From F23-B02 sp963590435 (GTDB taxonomy: Bacteria; Bacillota; Clostridia; Oscillospirales; Oscillospiraceae), in the NCBI GenBank assembly GCA_963590435.1, contig CAVAPG010000097.1:1-6204 (forward strand): a DNA stretch of 6,204 nucleotides, written 5' to 3'. The position numbers and the translations under genes are program-made. Shown here one piece after another: positions 1 to 5,056 of the stretch. The notes below the pieces were generated by a model. It was not told the origin of the DNA. It saw nothing but the letters and a program-made list of their open reading frames with translations, and searched no databases. Numbering within the stretch: the stretch's first letter is position 1; the number at the start of each line of letters is the position of its first letter.

Positions 1-92
1 GTGTACACCGTCCCAGAAAGAAGTACACTGTCGCCTGCACAGAGAATCTTAAGTTCTTCATCCGTTGCCGGGATATTTATTTCATGTTCCAT
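1..92 (-). CDS. fumB: Class I fumarate hydratase, beta subunit (N-terminal fragment, runs off left edge)
   Basis: Only the first 30 codons are in the window. The reading begins MEHEINIPATDEELKILCAG and continues D-S-V-L-L-S-G-T-V-Y-T. The 'L-x-A-G-D-x-V-L-L-S-G-T-x-Y-T' stretch is the characteristic start of the fumarate hydratase/tartrate dehydratase beta subunit (FumA/B C-terminal domain, TtdB). In two-subunit enzymes this chain pairs with the alpha subunit to form the site that interconverts fumarate and L-malate in the cytoplasm. The ATG at 92-90 lies 8 bases after the alpha-subunit stop. Its ribosome binding site (GAGG at 102-99, 6 bases from the ATG) overlaps that stop codon, so the two subunits are almost certainly translated from one mRNA. 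The rest of the gene is outside the window, so its completeness is unknown. L(+)-tartrate dehydratase (ttdB) is the main alternative name. Confidence 0.88.
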   Translation of the reverse strand, partial: MEHEINIPATDEELKILCAGDSVLLSGTVY

Positions 93-100
93 TTTACACC

Positions 101-940
101 TCACAGACTTGTACTTGCACGGCGTGTTGCATGACAGCTGATATTAACCGCGACAGGAAGTCCGGCAACATGTGTAGGCATGCTTTCAATAAGAACCGCA
201 AGGGCTGTCGTTTTTCCGCCGAAGCCTTGCGGACCGATGCCGAGAGAGTTGATTTTCTCCAGAAGCTCCTTTTCAAGTGCGGCATAATATTCATCTTTGT
301 TCGGCTCATCCAATGGACGAAGAAGTGCGTGCTTTGCAAGATAAGCGACTTTGTCAAAGCTGCCGCCGATACCGACGCCGACTATTATGGGAGGACAGGG
401 ATTTGCACCGGCTTTTTCTACGGTATCAAGCACAAATTTTTTGACGCCTTCAACTCCATCTGCCGGCTTAAGCATTTTAAGCGCACTCATATTTTCGCTG
501 CCGAAGCCCTTTGGCATTACCGTTATGCGCAGTCCGTCACCCTGCACAAGCTTAACGCTTATAAGAGCTGGGGTGTTATCTCCGGTGTTTACACGGCGCA
601 GCGGATCAGCCACAACGCTTTTGCGCAGATATCCGTCAGCATATCCTCTTCTGACTCCGTTGTTGACTGCTTCCTCGAAGTTTCCGTCAATATGAACATC
701 CTGCCCAATCTCCGCAAATACGCATGCCATTCCGGTATCCTGACAGACAGGAAGATTTTTTTCACCTGCAATGCGTACATTGTCGCCAAGCAGCGACAGA
801 ATCCTTTTCGCCCCATCCCAGGGCTCGGTGTCTTTAGCGCTTTCAACCGATCTTATGACATCGGACGGCAGATGAAGGTTAGCTTCAATGCACAGTCCGG
901 CAACGGTATCCTCTATAAGTTTTGCATCTATGTTTCTCAT
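101..940 (-). CDS. fumA: Class I fumarate hydratase, alpha subunit
   Basis: This 279-residue protein matches the usual length (about 280) of the alpha chain of two-subunit, [4Fe-4S]-dependent fumarate hydratases, corresponding to the N-terminal domain of fused FumA/FumB. It catalyses fumarate + water <-> L-malate together with the beta chain. Three conserved cysteine contexts, the expected cluster ligands, are present: C66 in P-V-C-Q-D-T-G, C182 in N-P-C-P-P, and C269 in I-S-C-H-A. The G-V-G-I-G-G-S-F-D segment (188-196) and G-P-Q-G-F-G-G-K-T (236-244) are also family signatures. The start at 940 is supported by GGAG at 950-947, 6 bases upstream. The gene has its own promoter at 971-999 and the beta-subunit gene follows with an 8-base gap. 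The enzyme is oxygen-labile in known relatives, which fits an anaerobe. A tartrate dehydratase (TtdA) is a close paralogue that sequence inspection alone cannot exclude, but no tartrate genes are seen nearby. The symbol is used in the two-subunit sense. Confidence 0.95.
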   Translation of the reverse strand: MRNIDAKLIEDTVAGLCIEANLHLPSDVIRSVESAKDTEPWDGAKRILSLLGDNVRIAGEKNLPVCQDTGMACVFAEIGQDVHIDGNFEEAVNNGVRRGYADGYLRKSVVADPLRRVNTGDNTPALISVKLVQGDGLRITVMPKGFGSENMSALKMLKPADGVEGVKKFVLDTVEKAGANPCPPIIVGVGIGGSFDKVAYLAKHALLRPLDEPNKDEYYAALEKELLEKINSLGIGPQGFGGKTTALAVLIESMPTHVAGLPVAVNISCHATRRASTSL

Positions 941-970
941 ATCAATCTCCGTATTTTTAGTATCACGGCA

Positions 971-999
971 ATTATAAGCAAAAATAAATCAGGAGTCAA
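971..999 (-). promoter_or_regulatory. Sigma-A type promoter for the fumarate hydratase genes
   Basis: Read on the minus strand, a -35 box TTGACT (999-994) and a perfect -10 box TATAAT (976-971) are separated by exactly 17 bases. The predicted transcription start is near 964, giving a leader of about 24 nt with room for the GGAG ribosome binding site but not for a riboswitch. The near-consensus match suggests strong basal transcription independent of the flavodoxin-like gene upstream. Confidence 0.75.
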
Positions 1000-1020
1000 T
1001 ACAACCCCCGATTTATTAGA

Positions 1021-1324
1021 TGCGCACACCGAGAACATTCATCAAACAGAGTGCTCAATTCTGCCCGAGATAAAGTTTTCAGCGCGTGCTATTCAGTTTC
1101 GCAGAGACGCTTCGGACAGTCTGCGTCAGTCCCCCACATCAATTTCGAAACATGTTTGCCATATGTCCTTAAGTTCTGATTTCAGATTGGGAAGCAGATA
1201 CTCCACTGTGGGCTGCAGAATATCACAATCATCGAAAAGAGCAATCAGGTCAAATGACAGCTATCTCAATAATAGGTCGAGCTTGCGCCTTCCCGATAAA
1301 TGAAATACAAAATATTATGTTATA
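1021..1324. other. Gene-free stretch between the flavodoxin-like gene and the fumarase promoter
   Basis: About 300 bases without a recognisable gene. On the minus strand, 1260-1126 is open for 44 codons and reads like real protein (acidic/amphipathic, beginning L-S-F-D-L-I-A-L-F-D-D and including P-T-V-E-Y-L-L-P-N-L-K-S-E-L). It follows an in-frame TAG directly and has no ATG or ribosome binding site. A second minus-strand frame just upstream (about 1318-1254) is also open and ends in R-P-I-I-E-I-A-V-I before a stop. A decayed or frameshifted small gene is possible but unproven. An imperfect inverted repeat (1100-1108 with 1119-1125, a 2-base bulge, 10-base loop) lies further downstream. No intrinsic terminator was found after the flavodoxin-like gene. 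Confidence 0.4.
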
Positions 1325-1828
1325 TCAATGCGCCTTGCACCATTTGACTATGTCGTCAACGCACCAGCAGGGAGGTTCGCCAACGCCGGTGGAAGCCATC
1401 TTAAATGTCGCCTTCTGTGCATCGCTGAGATTCGTTTTGCCCTCGAAACGTCCGGCAATCTCTTTGTTCTTAATCTTCATGATAAGCTTGAAGTGCGGTG
1501 GCAGTTTGTTTATATTAAAACCGCCCTGACGCGTAAAGAGAGGAACCTCGGGACAGATAGCATTTTTCTTCCTGCCGACTTCTTCGCTCTTGGCCGAAAC
1601 AGGGCTCATGCCAACCTGTACAACAGCACCGATATCATATTTTTTGGCGGCGGCTGAGTATCCCATGATTTTGCCCGCCATGAGCCAACCGACAAAGATT
1701 ATTTTTGTTCCGGAGGGAACATATTCCTTGCCGAGAGGGAATGCCGGAATATGCAGACTTGCCGAGAGAAGCTCTGCGTATTTTTTGCACGAGCCCGTTG
1801 TGGATTTATAAACGATTGCGCTGAACAT
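1325..1828 (-). CDS. Flavodoxin-domain protein (HemG/Flavodoxin_5-like)
   Basis: This 167-residue cytoplasmic protein has no signal peptide or membrane segment. The N-terminus (A-I-V-Y-K-S-T-T-G-S-C-K-K-Y-A, residues 4-18) matches the first beta strand and FMN phosphate-binding loop of flavodoxins, with the usual final Thr of the T-x-T-G-x-T loop replaced by C14. Residues 43-49 (I-I-F-V-G-W-L) are the expected second hydrophobic strand. The segment R-Q-G-G-F-N-I-N-K-L (100-109) resembles the R-G-G-x-D-Y-x-K-L motif seen in protoporphyrinogen-oxidase-like (HemG) flavodoxin-domain proteins, so an electron-transfer or quinone/flavin oxidoreductase role is plausible. The C-terminus is unusual in carrying C154, C156 and C164 near the end. 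The start is set by GGGGG at 1840-1836, 7 bases before the ATG. The gene has its own promoter and is separated from fumA by about 384 bases, so a joint pathway is not implied. Substrate and partner are unknown. Confidence 0.75.
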   Translation of the reverse strand: MFSAIVYKSTTGSCKKYAELLSASLHIPAFPLGKEYVPSGTKIIFVGWLMAGKIMGYSAAAKKYDIGAVVQVGMSPVSAKSEEVGRKKNAICPEVPLFTRQGGFNINKLPPHFKLIMKIKNKEIAGRFEGKTNLSDAQKATFKMASTGVGEPPCWCVDDIVKWCKAH

Positions 1829-1875
1829 AACTGTACCCCCTGTATTTTTAATTTTGTTTTATTTTTGTGTTGTAT

Positions 1876-1904
1876 AGAATATCACAGATGCCTGTTAAAT
1901 TCAA
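1876..1904 (-). promoter_or_regulatory. Putative promoter for the flavodoxin-like gene
   Basis: On the minus strand, TTGAAT (1904-1899) and TATTCT (1881-1876) are separated by 17 bases, and TGA directly precedes the -10 box, giving an extended -10 (TGn) element. The predicted start near 1869 gives a leader of about 40 nt. A shifted alternative (TTTAAC/TATACA, also 17-base spacing) overlaps it and cannot be excluded. Confidence 0.5.
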
Positions 1905-1940
1905 GACTTGCAGACCGCATAAAATTTCTGCCGCACCGTA

Positions 1941-1980
1941 ACAAAAAGCATAGTGTTGCAAATTAAGTTTACATAACACT
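1941..1980 (-). terminator. Weak candidate terminator after the AraC-family gene
   Basis: On the minus strand just after the regulator stop codon, AGTGTT (1980-1975) and AACACT (1957-1952) can pair around a 17-base loop and are followed by a five-T run (1947-1943). The stem is only 6 bp and AT-rich, so termination would be inefficient. It is the only candidate between the regulator and the flavodoxin-like gene. Confidence 0.3.
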
Positions 1981-1981
1981 T

Positions 1982-2827
1982 TTATTTTTTCATTTTGCCG
2001 GGACTTATGTGAAAGGTCTTTGTAAAAGCGCGGTGGAAAGCCGAGTAGTCTGAAAACCCGCATTCGACTGCAGCAGCGGATGCGCTCATTCCCTCTCTTA
2101 TGAGTCGGGCGGCGAGGACAAGGCGTTTTTGCCTTATATAACTGTGTACCGTGCACCCGGTCTGTGTTTTGAAAAGCCGCATAAAGTGATAGCGGCTCAT
2201 ATAACATAAAGCAGCCATGTCGTCTATACTGAGACTGCTTGTGAGATTTCCGTTTATATACGAAAGGGCAGGGGCAATCTTTCCGCCTGCTTCTGTTGAT
2301 TCACAGTCTAATACCTCATGGCTGAGAATTATGCGGTTTATCTGTACAAGAAGCTGGACCAGCAGCGCACCGCGCAGTAACTGCGCTCCGAAAAGAATAT
2401 CATTTTGCTCTTCTTCGAGTCGCATAAGTGTATCTTTGAGTAAGTCAATGCATTCATTTTCCGGACGCATAAGGCACGTCTTTCGTTTTTCCGCAGCTGA
2501 AAAGCACTCCATAAGACCGGACTCCGGAGCAAATCGTTCTATATAAGCCGAATCGAGGTATATAATTATTCTTTCATACGGAACGGTCAGGTCAATTTCA
2601 GCCTTATGTATCATGTGGTGCCGCACAAGGAGTATATCCCATGGCTCAAGACGATAGCTTGTGTCCTCCACGGTATAATCCACATTGCCCGAGATGAGAA
2701 TGACGATTTTGTCGAATTCGTGGAAGTGAAAATCTTTTTCCTGCCCCGAGCTGTCTTTCAGATGGAACAGTTTAAAGCTCTCATTGAGATATCCGTCATT
2801 GCTGTATTTATACCGATTTGTCATCAT
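1982..2827 (-). CDS. AraC-family transcriptional regulator with N-terminal cupin domain
   Basis: The 281-residue length is typical of cupin-type AraC regulators. Residues 30-80 form the sensor domain: F-H-F-H-E-F (33-38) is the cupin entry motif and E-P-W-D-I-L-L-V (61-68) the second conserved strand. The C-terminal 100 residues form the double helix-turn-helix domain. The first helix pair covers about 201-222 (I-D-D-M-A-A-L-C-Y-M-S-R-Y-H-F-M-R-L-F-K). The second covers about 247-272, with the family hallmark G-F-S-D-Y-S-A-F-H-R-A-F and a terminal S-P-G-K. Two adjacent ATGs compete as start: GGAGG (2836-2832) is 4 bases from the first (2827) and 7 from the second (2824). The second is better spaced, so the true protein may be one residue shorter. 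It is divergent from the symporter gene with 135 bp between the start codons, the classic layout for a local regulator. I infer that it senses the symporter's substrate or a derivative. The ligand cannot be told from sequence. Confidence 0.95.
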   Translation of the reverse strand: MMTNRYKYSNDGYLNESFKLFHLKDSSGQEKDFHFHEFDKIVILISGNVDYTVEDTSYRLEPWDILLVRHHMIHKAEIDLTVPYERIIIYLDSAYIERFAPESGLMECFSAAEKRKTCLMRPENECIDLLKDTLMRLEEEQNDILFGAQLLRGALLVQLLVQINRIILSHEVLDCESTEAGGKIAPALSYINGNLTSSLSIDDMAALCYMSRYHFMRLFKTQTGCTVHSYIRQKRLVLAARLIREGMSASAAAVECGFSDYSAFHRAFTKTFHISPGKMKK

Positions 2828-2854
2828 AATGCCTCCGCAATGTCGTTGTTAAAA

Positions 2855-2883
2855 AGTATATAGCACATTTTGCAATGTTTCAA
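2855..2883 (-). promoter_or_regulatory. Promoter for the AraC-family gene
   Basis: On the minus strand, TTGAAA (2883-2878) and TATACT (2860-2855) are separated by exactly 17 bases. The predicted start is near 2848, leaving a leader of about 20 nt that contains the GGAGG ribosome binding site. The -35 box lies about 14 bases from the -35 box of the divergent symporter promoter, so a protein bound between them could affect both genes. Confidence 0.65.
2865..2878. promoter_or_regulatory. Candidate operator: inverted repeat within the regulator promoter
   Basis: ACATT-TTGC-AATGT is a perfect 5-bp inverted repeat with a 4-base centre. It sits almost entirely in the spacer between the -35 and -10 boxes of the AraC-family gene, where binding would repress it. 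A related element in inverted orientation (CATGGCAAAAACATG, 2901-2915) lies in the spacer of the divergent symporter promoter. AraC-family proteins usually bind direct rather than inverted repeats, so the assignment is tentative. Confidence 0.3.
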
Positions 2884-2896
2884 GCACAATAATCAA

Positions 2897-2925
2897 TTTA
2901 CATGGCAAAAACATGCGAATATAAT
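2897..2925 (+). promoter_or_regulatory. Promoter for the symporter gene
   Basis: TTTACA (2897-2902) and a perfect TATAAT (2920-2925) are separated by 17 bases. The predicted start near 2932 gives a leader of about 31 nt with two purine-rich ribosome binding sites, AAGGAGA (2944-2950) and AAGGAT (2950-2955). The second is the better spaced, 7 bases before the ATG. The promoter looks strong without activation, yet AraC-type activators often act near such -35 boxes. Confidence 0.7.
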
Positions 2926-2962
2926 CAACTCGTAATAAATTTTAAGGAGAAGGATCACAACT

Positions 2963-4252
2963 ATGAAGAAATCATTCCTTAAGTCCTACGGATTCATAAT
3001 CTTCATGCTGGCCGGCATCATCGGCGGCTGCGTTGTCGGTGCACTTAATCCCGTTGTAACCGACGAAGCAGGTGAGGTTGTATCTAAGGGCGCAACTGTG
3101 CTTGAGCCTATCGGCACTGTTTTTATTAATCTGATGTTCTGTGTCGTTGTCCCGATGGTTTTCTGCTCGATTGCATCTGCGATAGCAAACATGTCCAGCG
3201 CAAAACGCGCCGGCAAGGTTATGGGCATCACAGTCGGAACGTTTTTCGTGACGGCCGCAATAGCCGCGATTATTATGTACACGGTCGTGCGCATTTTCCC
3301 TGTTGTAACCGGCAGCTACACTGTGGTCGAGGGTGAAGTTGACGCAACGCTGAGTGTAAGTGACATGATAATCAACTTCTTTACCAAACCGGACTTTTCA
3401 GAGCTGTGGAGCCGCAAGGCGATTCTTCCGCTTATCATTGCAGCTATCTTCTTCGGATTCGGCATTCAGATGGCCGGCGGCAAGGATACAATGGTAGCAA
3501 GACTTCTTGACAATCTGACGGCTGTTCTCATGAACGTCATTAAGATTATCACATATTACGCACCAATCGGCTTCTTCGGTTTCTTCGCATATCTCGTAGC
3601 GACCTACGGTCCCGACCTTATCGGTGACTACAGCCGCACACTGATTATCTACTATTCGCTGTGCTTTATCTACATGTTCATTTTCTTCCCGATTTATGCG
3701 CGCTTCGGCGGTGGCAAGGGCGGCGCAAAGGTCATGTGGAAGCACCTTTTCCGTCCTGCAGCGGTTTCCTTCGGAACCTGTTCGTCTGTTGCAACTATTC
3801 CCACCAACCTTGAGGTTTGTGAGGAAACGGGCGTGTCCAAAGAAGTTTCCAATATCGTAATTCCTCTCGGCGCAACCATGCATATGGACGGCTCTGCGAT
3901 GAGCGCAATCATCAAGGTAGCATTCCTGTTCGGTATATTCGGCATGGACTTCGGAACGGGTCAGGCCGTACTTGCAATTATCGTTGCAGTGTTCTCATCT
4001 GTCGCAATGAGCGGTATCCCCGGCGGCGGCGGTACGGGTGAGCTTGTCCTGTGCACGCTCTTCTTCCCGGATCAGCTTGCAGTTGCATTTCCGATTGCAC
4101 TTGCAATCGGCAACCTCGTTGACCCTCCCGCAACTATGGTCAACGCAGCAGGCGACTATGTCGTTTCCTACATTGTCGAGCGCTTTGTAAACGGCAAGGA
4201 TTGGCTCCAGAAAAAACTTGCTAAGAATGAGCCAAAAGAAATAGAAGAATAA
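2963..4252 (+). CDS. Dicarboxylate/amino acid:cation symporter (DAACS/SLC1 family) with atypical substrate pocket
   Basis: This 429-residue integral membrane protein has the length and order of the GltPh/GltP/DctA elevator transporters. Hydrophobic segments start at residues 9-29 and 46-77 and continue through the protein. Re-entrant loop HP1 is at 269-280 (S-F-G-T-C-S-S-V-A-T-I-P). The TM7 motif is at 307-311 (H-M-D-G-S, usually N-M-D-G-T). HP2 is at 350-357 (S-G-I-P-G-G-G-G). TM8 is at 387-398 (D-P-P-A-T-M-V-N-A-A-G-D). Cation-site residues D309, N394 and D398 are kept. Aligned by eye to GltPh, the TM8 arginine that binds the acidic side chain (R397) is A390, its partner D390 is G383, and the HP1 arginine (R276) is C273. 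The pocket therefore seems to lack the usual arginines, which argues against glutamate/aspartate or C4-dicarboxylates and for a neutral or other substrate. The ATG at 2963 is backed by ribosome binding sites and a promoter. It is divergent from an AraC-type regulator and ends at a strong terminator. The family call is firm and the substrate unknown. Confidence 0.95.
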   Translation: MKKSFLKSYGFIIFMLAGIIGGCVVGALNPVVTDEAGEVVSKGATVLEPIGTVFINLMFCVVVPMVFCSIASAIANMSSAKRAGKVMGITVGTFFVTAAIAAIIMYTVVRIFPVVTGSYTVVEGEVDATLSVSDMIINFFTKPDFSELWSRKAILPLIIAAIFFGFGIQMAGGKDTMVARLLDNLTAVLMNVIKIITYYAPIGFFGFFAYLVATYGPDLIGDYSRTLIIYYSLCFIYMFIFFPIYARFGGGKGGAKVMWKHLFRPAAVSFGTCSSVATIPTNLEVCEETGVSKEVSNIVIPLGATMHMDGSAMSAIIKVAFLFGIFGMDFGTGQAVLAIIVAVFSSVAMSGIPGGGGTGELVLCTLFFPDQLAVAFPIALAIGNLVDPPATMVNAAGDYVVSYIVERFVNGKDWLQKKLAKNEPKEIEE

Positions 4253-4271
4253 TAAAAGAAATAGAAGAATA
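4234..4271 (+). repeat. 18-bp tandem direct repeat across the symporter stop codon
   Basis: AAAAGAAATAGAAGAATA occurs at 4234-4251 and again at 4254-4271 with a 20-base period. The first copy encodes the last residues (K-E-I-E-E) plus most of the stop codon, and the second lies in the 3' untranslated region. It looks like a recent small tandem duplication. The second copy has an in-frame TAG, a possible back-up stop. Confidence 0.85.
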
Positions 4272-4288
4272 GTCAAACACTAATTGAT

Positions 4289-4324
4289 ATCCCCATGCAG
4301 TTGCAACAACTGCATGGGGATTTT
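4289..4324 (+). terminator. Rho-independent terminator of the symporter gene
   Basis: A perfect 15-bp stem (4289-4303 pairs with 4307-4321, core CCCCATGCAGTTG) with a 3-base CAA loop is followed by a short T run ending at 4324. It starts 36 bases after the symporter stop. On the opposite strand the stem lies about 40 bases after the hypB stop but is followed by ATATCAATT rather than a T run, so it may act only partly as a bidirectional terminator. Confidence 0.9.
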
Positions 4325-4362
4325 CGCTGTTCCAAAGGAAACCACTATTGACACAGGGCCAA

Positions 4363-5031
4363 TTATTTATTCCAGTCATTAATTTGAGCTCTCAGCCATG
4401 CCGCCCATTTGTCTATTCCCTCACCGGTTCTGGCTGATATGGGAATAATCTCGATATTCGGATTAAGTTTTTTTACATACTCTGTGCATTTTTCTATATC
4501 AAAGTCAAAATAGGGCAAAACATCTATTTTATTTATAAGCAATGCATCGCAGATTGAAAACATAAGAGGATACTTTAAAGGCTTATCATGACCTTCGGGG
4601 ACTGAAAGAATCATTGCATTTTTTACCGCGCCGGTGTCAAACTCCGCAGGACATACGAGGTTGCCGACATTTTCAAGAATAGCAAAATCAATATTTTCTG
4701 TACCGAGCCCCTCAAGTCCCTGCTTTGTCATACCTGCATCAAGATGGCACATTCCGCCGGTGTGGAGCTGGATAACCTTCGCACCGGTTTCGGCAATCGT
4801 ATGCGCATCGACGTCAGAATCTATATCGGCCTCCATAACACCTATACGCATTTCATCCTTAAGTGCTGCAATAGTAGCCTTAAGCGTTGTTGTTTTACCG
4901 GAACCGGGAGATGACATGAGATTAAGCAAAAAGGTTTTTTCTTTTTTCAGTTCTTGTCTGAGCTTATCCGCTTCTCTGTCATTGTTCTCAAATACGCTTT
5001 TTTTAATTTCCAGTACTCTGAAGCCTTCCAT
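4363..5031 (-). CDS. hypB: Nickel-incorporation GTPase HypB
   Basis: This 222-residue SIMIBI-class GTPase is the length of HypB proteins without an N-terminal histidine-rich nickel store or C-C-G-C-P motif. The Walker A loop is S-S-P-G-S-G-K-T (40-47). The acidic switch region is E-A-D-I-D-S-D-V-D-A (67-76). The metal site is T-G-G-M-C-H-L-D-A (91-99), with C95 and H96 as nickel/zinc ligands, and C127 lies in E-N-V-G-N-L-V-C-P-A. The guanine-specificity motif is N-K-I-D (167-170), and S-A-R-T-G-E-G (199-205) is the G5-like loop. The family dimerises, binds Ni(II) and, with HypA and GTP hydrolysis, loads nickel into the large subunit of NiFe hydrogenases. UreG is the nearest relative, but the C-H-L-D-A and E-N-V-G-N-L-V-C-P motifs favour HypB. 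The start is supported by GAGGAG at 5045-5040, 8 bases upstream. It begins 25 bases after the solute-binding protein gene and is probably co-transcribed with it. No hypA or other hyp gene is visible. Confidence 0.95.
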   Translation of the reverse strand: MEGFRVLEIKKSVFENNDREADKLRQELKKEKTFLLNLMSSPGSGKTTTLKATIAALKDEMRIGVMEADIDSDVDAHTIAETGAKVIQLHTGGMCHLDAGMTKQGLEGLGTENIDFAILENVGNLVCPAEFDTGAVKNAMILSVPEGHDKPLKYPLMFSICDALLINKIDVLPYFDFDIEKCTEYVKKLNPNIEIIPISARTGEGIDKWAAWLRAQINDWNK

Positions 5032-5056
5032 TTTTAATACTCCTCTACAATTGATT

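Noticed and set aside
941..970. Possible riboswitch or leader RNA upstream of fumA
   Set aside because: The predicted leader is only about 24 nt, too short for a structured regulatory RNA.
65..1303. A 412-codon open frame on the plus strand
   Set aside because: It lies antisense to the fumarate hydratase alpha gene and runs across its promoter. The translation has no family motifs, is rich in unlikely Cys/Arg/Ser runs, and has no ribosome binding site. It is a shadow of the real gene.
1848..2207. A 119-codon minus-strand frame overlapping the AraC-family gene and the flavodoxin-like promoter
   Set aside because: It overlaps the conserved DNA-binding domain of the regulator in another frame and its product has no recognisable motif.
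4289..4321. The long inverted repeat considered as an insertion-sequence end or a repeat-family element
   Set aside because: It lies just after a gene, has a 3-base loop and a T run on the plus side, and occurs once in the window, so a terminator explains it.
4348..4353. A perfect TTGACA on the plus strand downstream of the terminator
   Set aside because: No acceptable -10 box lies 15-19 bases downstream and no plus-strand gene follows.
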